A stretch of DNA of 14,440 nucleotides. It comes from Gemmatimonadota bacterium. Lineage in GTDB: Bacteria > Latescibacterota > UBA2968 > UBA8231. The stretch's first letter is position 1. Every line of letters starts with the position of its first letter. The stretch covers positions 1-14,440 of the forward strand of contig JAPPEF010000358.1 in the NCBI GenBank assembly GCA_028875335.1, in the 5' to 3' direction. Positions 1 to 7,437 of the stretch are shown piece by piece. The position numbers were made by a program, and so were the translations under genes. The notes below the pieces were generated by a model. The model ran no database searches. It saw nothing but the letters and a program-made list of their open reading frames with translations, and was not told the origin of the DNA.

Positions 1-1
1 C

Positions 2-40
2 AATGGCGCGCACCGGTTCTCCTTCGCATACGAATTCTAA
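2..40 (+). CDS. C-terminal end of a probable outer-membrane beta-barrel protein (partial, cut by left edge)
   Basis: Only the last 12 codons and a TAA stop are in the window. They read NGAHRFSFAYEF. The final residue is Phe, and aromatic residues sit at -3 (Tyr), -5 (Phe) and -7 (Phe). This alternating pattern ending in Phe is the classic C-terminal beta-signal by which the BAM complex recognises outer-membrane barrels. A barrel gene directly before a TPR/ExbB/ExbD operon makes sense for an envelope system. The family cannot be named from 12 residues. A competing frame (3-101, stop overlapping the next start as ATGA) is also open across the edge, so the assignment is moderate. Confidence 0.45.
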   Translation, partial: NGAHRFSFAYEF

Positions 41-97
41 TACCAAAAAAGCCCCCGATGAACTCCAAACTAAGAACCTAGACAAGGAGATGCACAA

Positions 98-3000
98 ATG
101 ACGGTCTGGGCTGGACTTATCGCGCTGGGATTGGGGCTAGGAGCTAGCCTTTTCCTACCGGTGCCGCAAAATCTGAAAACCAATTTTGACGCCGGACAAT
201 CTCTCTACGCCCTCGGCGAGTTTGAAGGGGCGATCATCGAGTATTCAAAGATCGTCAAATTCAGTAGCAAGGCCGTGCGCACCGATAGTGTACGGGTGAC
301 GTTTGGTAACGACCTAGAATTGCCCGTAGTCGCGGCGGCTTGGTATCAGCTAGGCAATGCCTACAAAAAGAGCGGGCAACACGAAAAAGCGGTGGAAGCC
401 TATCGCCAAGTTATCGACGCTGGGAATGTGGCTGAGGATTTCAGGTCATTGGTGCAGTTTCAAGTCGCCGAGACCCGCTTCCTCGCCAAAGAGTTCAGCG
501 AGGCAGCAAAGGAATACAAGCGCTATGTTGAGCTATTCCCAGAGACGAGGGAAGCCGGCAAGGCGTATTTTTACGCGGGCTGGAGCGAGTTTAACACAAA
601 AGAGTACGATCAGTCCATCGAAACGCTCAACGGCATGCTAGCGGCTTATCCTCAAGATCGCTATGCGCCGGATTCTCAGTTCCGCATCGCCAGTGCACTC
701 TATGAGAAGGGTGAGTACGGCGCAGCCGTCGATATGACTCAGATAGTCCTCGACAAATACCCCAATAGTCCGGTCATTGCCCAAGCCCTCTATCTGAAGG
801 CCAATGCCTATGACCAGATGGGGCGCGACGCAGAGGCAATTAAATCCTACCGCGATGTGCGCGACCTCTACGACCGGATGTTTGAACTCTTGCGCGGTTC
901 GTTTCGCGAGGGTAAGAATGTCGACTTTGAAAACTATCGACAGCTCTTCGAGACCTCCTCGTTGCGCGTCGCTGAGATTTTCCGCAAAACAGACAAGTTC
1001 GAGGAAGCCTACAGAGAATTGATCGCCGCTCAAGAAACCGCCGAGGAGCGCTTTTACAAGGCCAAGGTGCAGATGAGAATCGGCGACAACTACATGGAGT
1101 GGGATAAGTTCGACCAGGCATGGACCGCTTACAACCAAGTAATTGAACTCTACGGAGATACGCCTTACCCACCTAACGCTCAATATCAGAAAGGCGAAGC
1201 TAAATACTTTTCCGGAGAATACGACGCTGCCCGTGAAGACTACCTACAACTGCTGGAGGACTATCCAGATAGCGAGACGGGTTTGCGCTCCGCAGCGCTC
1301 TACAGCGCAGGCTGGTCTGCAGAGAAACTCGGCGCGGCGGACCAAGCTATTGCGAGCTACACGCAGGCCGTGGACAACTTCCCTCGCTCTGACCAAGCGC
1401 CGCTGTGCTTGTTGCGCATCGCTCGGCTTAACTACGAGCAGCAGAAAGTCCAAGAGGCCATTGAAGCCTACAAGGCCATAACGGAGAGCTATCAGGATAC
1501 GCGGCATACGGCCGATGCTTACTATGGCCTTGGTATTCTCTACCGAGACGAAGGGCGGAAGGACGAGGCCATCGCTGCTTTTTCCAAGGTTGACCGCGAT
1601 GCCCGCGAGACGTACATCGCTGCGCTGATTGAGGCAGCCAATCTTTATATTTCTCAAGATCGCATCGCCGAGGGGCGTGCGCTGCTCAACCAATTGCTGG
1701 AAGGCGTGACCGGCGATCGCGATTTGGAGGCTAGGGCCCATTTCCAGATGGCCCAACTCGACCTCAACAATAAAAACTACGTCGACGCAGTCGAGCGCTA
1801 CACCATGGTGCTTGAAGAGTACCCAGAAAGCGAAGTCATTATCGACACCCGCTACGGCCGTGCATTGGCCTACCACTATTCGGGCCGTTACGACCGTGCG
1901 CTGATCGATTACAAGTGGCTGTTGGACACTAAGATTTCCAAGGCGATGCAGCTAAAAGTTTCTTTCTCGATGGCCCTCTCGTACTCGGCGGAAGGCAATG
2001 ACGACGAGGCGGAGAAACTGCTGAATGAGGTCATTGCTTCTGGAGACGAGAGCTTAGTGCGTTCGGCGCGGCTGCAGTTGATCTCAATGGCCGAAAAGAA
2101 GGGTAATCCAGAGGAAGCGGTGCGCATCTACGAGGAGATGTTGGCTACCACGACCTCTAGCGAGGACCGGGAGCGCTTGCTCATTCGCTTGGCCAATGCC
2201 TACTTCAAACTAGATAAGTTCCAGCAGAGTATTGAAGCGGCTCAGGAGCTAATCGACTTGGCCGTCAATGTCGAGAGCATTGCCAATGCACTCTTCGTCC
2301 AAGGCAACTGTTTCTATAGGTCGGAGCAGTTCGTCCAAGCGATTGCCACGTATAACACCATTATCGAAAACTATCCGCAGATTGCTTGGGCCAAAAATGC
2401 CCAGTTCCAGATCGGCGTAGCTTATAACAGGCTATCGGCTAACGGCAATGTCGAAGTGCTACCAGCGATGTCAAAGGCGTTCAATACCTATTACACCCAA
2501 TATCCCGATGACGACCGCGCTGTGCATGCCTATTACTATGATGCTTGGGCGCATTATCGGATGGGTAAATGGCGTTCTGCCAGCGATGTTTTTGCTGGCC
2601 TAGCGGATCAGTATCCGCAGTCCCGCTATGCATCTGAAGCGCTTTTTCGCGCTGGCGATGCCCTGTTTAACATGACCAACGTGAGCGGCTTGGAGGAAAA
2701 AAACCGGAATTTCCTAGATGCCATGGTCTTCTATGACCGCATCATTAAGCGTTATCCTAAGTCGAGCTACGTGGACGATGCGCTTTACAACAAGGCTTGG
2801 TGTCTGATCAATCTCGACCGCCAGGAAGAAGCGGTGCCGGTCTTTGAGCGAATCGTCGCTCAATATCCCAACGGTACTTATGGGCCACGCAGCCAATTTA
2901 CGCTCGGAGATTACTATTACGGTCTCAAGGATTACGAGAAGGCCACCGAGAGCTACCGGACTTTCTTGGAGCGCTTTCCCGCTGATAAGCTAATTGCCCA

Positions 3001-3343
3001 AGATCGAGCGCTGCCGAAAAAGGCAAGGACTCTGCTCGGACATTTGGCTGAGATTGATGCCTACAATATTTATGCAATGGGCGAAAAGCTCTTAGCTGAG
3101 AAGAATTACGACGAGGCAATGGAGATCTTTAAGGAAGTGCAGCAGAAGTACCCCAAGAGCGATCAGGCTGTCAATTCGCTGGTCAACATCGGTGCCGCCC
3201 ACATGGCCCAAGAGGAATTCCGCCAAGCCGGTGCCGTCTTTCAGGAGGTCGTCGACAACTATGGCGACAACCCCAAGTACAGGACGCAGGTGGACTACGC
3301 CAGAGAGCAGCTACAGGTAATGCAGGAAGCTCGCGTCCTATAA
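98..3343 (+). CDS. Large exported TPR-repeat protein (TPR solenoid, probably periplasmic)
   Basis: This 1081-aa protein is almost entirely TPR-like helical repeats. Residues 3-22 form one hydrophobic segment with no lipobox Cys and no obvious cleavage site, so it is either an uncleaved anchor or an atypical signal peptide. Unusually, no basic residue precedes it. From about residue 28 to 1070 the chain repeats units of roughly 35-40 residues with TPR hallmarks such as G-x-Y-x-x-A, YP at helix ends (YPDS, YPQS, YPKS) and A-x-Y. There are more than twenty repeats, resembling BamD/YbgF(CpoB)-type TPRs. The ATG follows AAGGAGA at 84-90, and an in-frame stop at 71-73 leaves no earlier start. It lies 44 nt upstream of the ExbB-like gene, so it is probably a scaffold or partner of that motor. 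Its role is inferred from context only. Confidence 0.9.
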   Translation: MTVWAGLIALGLGLGASLFLPVPQNLKTNFDAGQSLYALGEFEGAIIEYSKIVKFSSKAVRTDSVRVTFGNDLELPVVAAAWYQLGNAYKKSGQHEKAVEAYRQVIDAGNVAEDFRSLVQFQVAETRFLAKEFSEAAKEYKRYVELFPETREAGKAYFYAGWSEFNTKEYDQSIETLNGMLAAYPQDRYAPDSQFRIASALYEKGEYGAAVDMTQIVLDKYPNSPVIAQALYLKANAYDQMGRDAEAIKSYRDVRDLYDRMFELLRGSFREGKNVDFENYRQLFETSSLRVAEIFRKTDKFEEAYRELIAAQETAEERFYKAKVQMRIGDNYMEWDKFDQAWTAYNQVIELYGDTPYPPNAQYQKGEAKYFSGEYDAAREDYLQLLEDYPDSETGLRSAALYSAGWSAEKLGAADQAIASYTQAVDNFPRSDQAPLCLLRIARLNYEQQKVQEAIEAYKAITESYQDTRHTADAYYGLGILYRDEGRKDEAIAAFSKVDRDARETYIAALIEAANLYISQDRIAEGRALLNQLLEGVTGDRDLEARAHFQMAQLDLNNKNYVDAVERYTMVLEEYPESEVIIDTRYGRALAYHYSGRYDRALIDYKWLLDTKISKAMQLKVSFSMALSYSAEGNDDEAEKLLNEVIASGDESLVRSARLQLISMAEKKGNPEEAVRIYEEMLATTTSSEDRERLLIRLANAYFKLDKFQQSIEAAQELIDLAVNVESIANALFVQGNCFYRSEQFVQAIATYNTIIENYPQIAWAKNAQFQIGVAYNRLSANGNVEVLPAMSKAFNTYYTQYPDDDRAVHAYYYDAWAHYRMGKWRSASDVFAGLADQYPQSRYASEALFRAGDALFNMTNVSGLEEKNRNFLDAMVFYDRIIKRYPKSSYVDDALYNKAWCLINLDRQEEAVPVFERIVAQYPNGTYGPRSQFTLGDYYYGLKDYEKATESYRTFLERFPADKLIAQDRALPKKARTLLGHLAEIDAYNIYAMGEKLLAEKNYDEAMEIFKEVQQKYPKSDQAVNSLVNIGAAHMAQEEFRQAGAVFQEVVDNYGDNPKYRTQVDYAREQLQVMQEARVL

Positions 3344-3387
3344 CCTTGATTTCTTTGCGTCCTAACTTCTAAGGAGGGAGAAAGAAA

Positions 3388-4041
3388 ATGATTGAACTTT
3401 TTCGAGAAGGCGGACCTTTCATGTATCCTTTGATGCTCTGGTCTATGCTGTCTATTGCGTTCTTTCTCGAGCGCATCTGGACGTATGCACGGCTGCGCTC
3501 TGAGGATCAATTGGCCGAAATCACCAACGACATCAACTCGCGTATCGACTCGGGTGCTTCCCTTGACCAGCTCAGAGAGTACTGCGCCGAGGTTGGCAAG
3601 CTTGAAGGCGAGGTGTACGGCGAGGGGATCGAGCGCTTTGAGCACTTATCGCGCGAGCAACGCACGATGGAGGAGATGCGCGAGGAAATGAACGGCACGG
3701 TTGAACGCGCCGCCTTGGGGTATCTCGAACGGTATCTGGCCGTTATTGACTTCGTGTCCAAATCCGTGGTGTTGCTCGGTCTGCTAGGCACGGTCAACGG
3801 TATGATCAACGCTTTTGAAGGTATTGCGGAAAAGGGTCTCGGTGAGCCGACGATCGTCGCCGCAGGTATTTCCGAAGCACTGATCACTACGGTTACAGGT
3901 CTGGTGATCGCCGTGCCTTCAATCGCCATCTTCACGTACTTTAGCAACCGCGCTACGGGCAAGTCCGTTGAGTTTGAAGCATATGGCCATGGTTTCGTCG
4001 ACGCCCTATTGCGCCGTTGGCAAGGCACCCAAGCTGCCTAA
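3388..4041 (+). CDS. MotA/TolQ/ExbB-family proton channel protein
   Basis: The 217-aa product is the multi-spanning subunit of an inner-membrane motor that converts proton-motive force into movement of a periplasmic partner. Three hydrophobic segments are visible at about residues 11-28, 122-145 and 163-186. A long charged cytoplasmic stretch (about 33-118) lies between the first and second, as in ExbB/TolQ. The family signature LGLLGTVNGMINAFEGIA lies at 130-147, and the last helix carries ISEALITTVTGLVIAVPSIA (161-180), including the conserved Thr and Pro positions. An excellent AAGGAGGGAG at 3371-3380 precedes the ATG. It is followed 29 nt later by an ExbD-like gene, its expected partner. 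ExbB, TolQ and AglR-type subfamilies cannot be separated from sequence alone, so no symbol is given. Confidence 0.95.
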   Translation: MIELFREGGPFMYPLMLWSMLSIAFFLERIWTYARLRSEDQLAEITNDINSRIDSGASLDQLREYCAEVGKLEGEVYGEGIERFEHLSREQRTMEEMREEMNGTVERAALGYLERYLAVIDFVSKSVVLLGLLGTVNGMINAFEGIAEKGLGEPTIVAAGISEALITTVTGLVIAVPSIAIFTYFSNRATGKSVEFEAYGHGFVDALLRRWQGTQAA

Positions 4042-4070
4042 GGGCGGCCTTTTTAGGAGGCATGAAATAG

Positions 4071-4478
4071 ATGGCTGAGAGAGTAGAAAAAAAAGAACTG
4101 AACATGCCCGATCTGACGCCGATGATCGATGTGGTCTTTCAGCTACTCATCTTCTTCATGGTGACTGCTGTGTTCGCCATTACTCCGGGTTTGGACATCA
4201 AATTGCCCGAGGCCGAAGAGGCTCAGGCTCCGGAGAAGGAAAACCTCTTTATCGTTGTGGATCAGGACGGCAATATGAAGCTGAACCACAAGTCGGTGAC
4301 CTTTGCGACCCTCAAAGAGGAATTGCAGGCGAAGAGACAGCTACTGGACAACACCACGATGATTATCATCCAGGGAGATGAGCGCTCCACGCACGGACAA
4401 ATCGTCCAGATCATGGACATTGCTCGCCAAGTGGGTGTCATCGATCAGGTCATCGCCACGGAACCGCAGCGCAACTAA
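4071..4478 (+). CDS. ExbD/TolR-family biopolymer transport protein
   Basis: The 135-aa protein has the ExbD/TolR layout: a short cytoplasmic N-terminus, one TM helix (about 18-37) and a periplasmic domain. The motif LTPMIDVVFQLLIFFMV holds the conserved membrane Asp (Asp20) that carries protons through the ExbB pore. The periplasmic domain ends with the usual pattern: a strand TMIIIQGDE, then a His-containing helix THGQIVQIMDIARQVGV, then a final strand. AGGAGG at 4055-4060 lies 10 nt before the ATG. An ATG at 4062 is followed at once by a TAG stop (4068-4070) and cannot be the start. It sits between the ExbB-like and DUF4159 genes in the same operon. Confidence 0.95.
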   Translation: MAERVEKKELNMPDLTPMIDVVFQLLIFFMVTAVFAITPGLDIKLPEAEEAQAPEKENLFIVVDQDGNMKLNHKSVTFATLKEELQAKRQLLDNTTMIIIQGDERSTHGQIVQIMDIARQVGVIDQVIATEPQRN

Positions 4479-4515
4479 GTGCGGGTTCTAGGCCCTTCCA
4501 AGAGGGGGAAGAACT

Positions 4516-5892
4516 GTGGTAGACGAGTATAGAGTAGACGAATATAAGAAAGCAGTACAGGCCCAGCGCCAAAAAACGGCCTATATAGCGGTCGGCGCAG
4601 CCTTTCTCATTCACGTACTTTTCATCCTGTCCAAGTGGGTGGTAATCGCCGCCGGCTTGGCGGGTGCCGGGGTGCTGATATACGCCCTATATTCAGCTAC
4701 CACCGGCCGTCGGCTGAACATGGGCGTGGCCTTTATGCTCTCGGTAGCTATTCACGCTGGCGTCTTCGTTTACGATCACCTCTTTGGCATTGGCGAAGAA
4801 GAGACAAAGGAGGCGCTAATCATTTTCCGCGCTCCTCCGCCAATTCTCGAAAAGAACTTCGACTTAGCCAAACGTCCCGAGATATCCGAAGTGCAGATGG
4901 AGATGCTGCAGTCGATGGCACCGCCGGATTTGCCGCAGGATATATCGGCAATAGCCGATGTTAGCGCGGTAGGTAGCGACCTTTTGAGCTCGGTCTTACC
5001 TGGTACGCAGGTCTTGGGTGCTTTTTCAGGTGCCAAGGCCGAAGAATTGGCCTTCGACGAGGTCGCAATGATCGAACTGGCTGAAACGTCGGCACCGGTG
5101 CAAGAGGCTCTGAGTCTGAGGCACGAATTGCTCAATGTCGGCGACTTGGACATCGGTCGTTACCAAGCGATCTTGATTCAGGACCCAGACAACAAACGCG
5201 CTATTCGCGGCTTCTTTAACATGACAGTCATTGACTACGACATCGCAGACAAGAACCGCGATCGATTCCCAACTGCGGTAGAGGAGTTGATGCGCTATAT
5301 GCGCGACCATACCCAAATTAATGCCCGAATTGAGGGCACGACCTTGGAATTTTCGGATCCGCGCATCATGGACGCCCCCATGATATACGTGACGGGCAAT
5401 GATGCCGTCTTGCAAATCAGCAATACAGAGAAGACCAACCTAGGTGACTATCTCAAGAACGGTGGTTTTCTCTATGCCGAGGAGATTCGCCAAAGCGACG
5501 CTGAGAACGGACTTGATGGCAAGGAAGCTGGAGTTTCGGGTACGCCGTTTGACCGTCAGTTCAAGGCCCTGATGAAAGATCCGCTGGTGCTGGGTAGCGA
5601 TGGCTCCAAGTGGCAGAAAGTGCCCAAGAGCCACGATCTCTACTATAGCTTCTGGGATTTTCCCGATGGCCCGCCGATGGGAGGCGCACCCGCTGGCAAT
5701 GTGTTCGACTTGGAGATGCTGGAACTGCGCGGTCGGGTTGCAGTGGTTTTCAGCGACCTGAATATTAGCTGGTACTGGGGAGATCCGCTGGCCGATGCAC
5801 GAGAGCGCGGATTGCAGTTTGGGGTTAACCTAATCGTCTATGCGTTGACCCAGCCGGGTGGCATCGCCAATGTGACCCAATTTACCCAATAA
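4516..5892 (+). CDS. Three-TM membrane protein with C-terminal DUF4159 domain (TonB-position partner of the motor)
   Basis: This 458-aa protein starts at a GTG after AGAGGGGGAAG (4501-4511). The N-terminus is cytoplasmic and charged. Hydrophobic stretches follow at about 21-38, 41-60 and 69-87; an odd number of spans would put the rest in the periplasm. After them comes a short FRAPPPILEKNFDLAKRPE segment (104-122) and a low-complexity acidic/Ala linker to about 205, a TonB-like layout. The remainder (about 215-458) matches DUF4159: RGFFNMTVIDYD (231-242), a YMRDHTQIN helix end, DAPMIYVTGND (286-296), LGDYLKNGGFLYAEE (309-323) and a C-terminal RVAVVFSDLNISWYWGDP (407-424) followed by GVNLIVYALTQ. 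The function of DUF4159 is unknown. There is no TonB-type C-terminal domain. It is the last gene of the motor operon and ends just before a strong hairpin. Confidence 0.85.
   Translation: MVDEYRVDEYKKAVQAQRQKTAYIAVGAAFLIHVLFILSKWVVIAAGLAGAGVLIYALYSATTGRRLNMGVAFMLSVAIHAGVFVYDHLFGIGEEETKEALIIFRAPPPILEKNFDLAKRPEISEVQMEMLQSMAPPDLPQDISAIADVSAVGSDLLSSVLPGTQVLGAFSGAKAEELAFDEVAMIELAETSAPVQEALSLRHELLNVGDLDIGRYQAILIQDPDNKRAIRGFFNMTVIDYDIADKNRDRFPTAVEELMRYMRDHTQINARIEGTTLEFSDPRIMDAPMIYVTGNDAVLQISNTEKTNLGDYLKNGGFLYAEEIRQSDAENGLDGKEAGVSGTPFDRQFKALMKDPLVLGSDGSKWQKVPKSHDLYYSFWDFPDGPPMGGAPAGNVFDLEMLELRGRVAVVFSDLNISWYWGDPLADARERGLQFGVNLIVYALTQPGGIANVTQFTQ
4519..4548 (+). repeat. 15-nt tandem duplication at the 5' end of the DUF4159 gene
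   Basis: Two adjacent 15-nt units (4519-4533 and 4534-4548) differ at two positions and encode VDEYR and VDEYK directly after the start codon. The copy number is two and the frame is kept. It looks like a small in-frame slippage duplication of the cytoplasmic N-terminus. Confidence 0.75.
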
Positions 5893-5910
5893 ACACCTTT
5901 CATACGGCAA

Positions 5911-5959
5911 GAAACACAGATGCCCTACCGATAACTGATCGGTAGGGCATCTGTGTTTC
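5911..5959. terminator. Perfect 22-bp hairpin between convergent genes, likely bidirectional terminator
   Basis: The left arm is 5911-5932, the loop is five bases (5933-5937) and the right arm is 5938-5959. All 22 pairs are Watson-Crick. It lies between the stop of the DUF4159 gene (+) and the stop of aroA (-), where a shared terminator is expected. No U-run follows the stem on the + strand. On the - strand too, the bases after the stem have no long U-tract, so it may act with Rho, as an mRNA 3'-end stabiliser, or be a dispersed palindromic repeat. Confidence 0.75.
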
Positions 5960-5988
5960 GGTCGTTCCTCCACCAGCTTTGACCTTTT

Positions 5989-7278
5989 TTAAGTCGATCT
6001 TCTTATCTGGTCCCAGACGTCGAAGTATGTCGGAAAGGTTTTGCCGACGCATCTTGGGTCATTGATGTGGATTCCGGGCACTCGCAATCCGACTAGGGCA
6101 AAACTCATAGCTACTCGGTGATCCTTATAGGTATCGATGGTGCTGCCTTTGGGCTTAGACGGCGCGATGGTAACGCCATCTCTATGCTCTTCTACTTTCA
6201 CGTCGAGTCGACGCAATTGGGCGACCATAGCAGCAATCCGGTCGGTCTCCTGCCAGCGCGTGTGCTCGATGTTGCGGATACGCACTGGATCCGTGGCAAA
6301 GGGTGCAATCGCGGCCAGCGTAAGCGAAGTATCCGATATGGCCTTCATATCAACGTCTATTCCCCTGAGTAGATCCGGGCCGATCACCTCAACTCCGTGG
6401 GCGTAGCGGTTGACTGTACATCCCATCTGCTCGAGCACATCGACGAAGTCGATATCGCCTTGGACTGAGTCGGCGGAGATATCGACTACGCGCACCCGGC
6501 CGCCATTGAGTGCAGCGGCAGCAAAGAAGTACGAGGCGTTGGAAGCATCCGGTTCAATGGCGTAAGCACGGCGCTTATAGCATTGACCGCCGGCAACGCG
6601 AAAACGTTGGTAATCGTCGTGTTGTACCTCGATCCCAAATGCCCGCATTACCGCCATAGTGATGTCGATATATTCGGTTTTGAACTCGCCGACCATCTCG
6701 ATTTCCAAGCCGTTGTCAGTGTAGGGTGCGACTAGCAGCAACGAGGTAAGGAACTGGCTGCTCTTGCTGGCGTCGAGCTGGGTTTTTCCGCCTTTGAACC
6801 CCTTGGCTTGCACCTCTACTGGCAGGCATCCATTGGCAAAGCGCGAACGTGCGTCGATACCGAGTTGGCCGAGCGCGTCGAGCAGGTCGGCAATCGGTCG
6901 GCTCTGGCGCATGGGCGCGTCGCCGTCGATGATGAAAGTCCCGTTGCCGAGCGCGACATAACTCGTGATTGACCGAGAAGTAGTGCCCGAATTGCCAATG
7001 TACAGCTCGGCACCATTGGTGGAAATCCGTCCACCATTGCCTGTGACTGTAAAGCTGGTCGCCTTTGGATCGGCCTCTATAGAGACGCCGAGTTTGCGCA
7101 ATGCTTGAACCATGTAGTCGGTATCGTCGCTAAAGAGTGCACCCGTAAGGTGCGATTCTCCATTGGCGAGTGCTGCAACTAGCAACGCCCGGTTGGTGTA
7201 GCTTTTGGACCCGGGTACGGCGACCACGGCATCGAGTGGCTCTTGCAGAGGTTGTATTTCGAGCGAATCGGCGTTCAT
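5989..7278 (-). CDS. aroA: 3-phosphoshikimate 1-carboxyvinyltransferase (EPSP synthase)
   Basis: EPSP synthase joins shikimate-3-phosphate and phosphoenolpyruvate in the sixth step of the shikimate pathway, in the cytoplasm. The 429-aa length is normal and the protein is complete. Visible motifs: PGSKSYTNRALL (22-33, catalytic Lys25), IGNSGTTSRS (94-103), DGDAPMRQSRPI (118-129), SKSSQFLTSLLL (171-182), DASNASYFFAAAA (244-256), SDTSLTLAAIAPFA (315-328, catalytic Asp316), RNIEHTRWQETDRI (335-348, catalytic Glu344), YKDHRVAMSFAL (384-395) and VGKTFPTYF (411-419). The position of E. coli Pro101 is Ser103 here. No clear Shine-Dalgarno precedes the ATG, but an in-frame stop nine bases upstream and the lack of another early Met fix this start. 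It is a single gene, convergent with the motor operon and divergent from the DapA-like gene. Confidence 0.96.
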   Translation of the reverse strand: MNADSLEIQPLQEPLDAVVAVPGSKSYTNRALLVAALANGESHLTGALFSDDTDYMVQALRKLGVSIEADPKATSFTVTGNGGRISTNGAELYIGNSGTTSRSITSYVALGNGTFIIDGDAPMRQSRPIADLLDALGQLGIDARSRFANGCLPVEVQAKGFKGGKTQLDASKSSQFLTSLLLVAPYTDNGLEIEMVGEFKTEYIDITMAVMRAFGIEVQHDDYQRFRVAGGQCYKRRAYAIEPDASNASYFFAAAALNGGRVRVVDISADSVQGDIDFVDVLEQMGCTVNRYAHGVEVIGPDLLRGIDVDMKAISDTSLTLAAIAPFATDPVRIRNIEHTRWQETDRIAAMVAQLRRLDVKVEEHRDGVTIAPSKPKGSTIDTYKDHRVAMSFALVGLRVPGIHINDPRCVGKTFPTYFDVWDQIRRST

Positions 7279-7437
7279 GTTTAGCTAACAGCGGTGGTTG
7301 GGTGGTATTACGCGTGCGGCACAAGGCCGCTACATAATCTGGTATTTCGCGGAGCTTTGAGCAATGTATGCCTAGGAGGTCTTAGGCTGGAGGATGCTGG
7401 AGTTTTCCGCTACCTTTATTCGCGAAAGGAGCGCGCC
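7279..7437. promoter_or_regulatory. Divergent intergenic region between aroA and the DapA-like gene
   Basis: This 159-nt gap separates two genes transcribed away from each other, so it must hold promoters for both unless either is transcribed from farther away. An inspection by eye found no convincing -35/-10 pair at good spacing on either strand. A reading frame is open across it into the DapA-like gene from an ATG at 7294, but that extension lacks a ribosome site and has no family similarity. Confidence 0.4.
7425..7431 (+). promoter_or_regulatory. Ribosome binding site deciding the start of the DapA-like gene
   Basis: AAAGGAG lies 6 nt before the ATG at 7438. It supports that start over the upstream in-frame ATG at 7294, and gives a protein of the usual 298 aa for the family. 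Confidence 0.8.

Noticed and set aside
3..101. Short frame starting at an ATG at position 3 (or continuing from upstream) and ending in an ATGA overlap with the TPR gene
   Set aside because: It is hydrophilic without family features, and frame 2 gives a much stronger outer-membrane C-terminal signature. It cannot be excluded without upstream sequence.
1244..1876. Long antisense open frame (210 codons) inside the TPR gene, - strand
   Set aside because: The TPR frame is clearly coding across this stretch. The antisense product has no recognisable features and looks like a codon-bias shadow.
7294..7437. N-terminal extension of the DapA-like protein from an upstream ATG
   Set aside because: It has no ribosome site, the residues do not resemble the family, and a strong AAAGGAG six bases before the ATG at 7438 gives the normal length.
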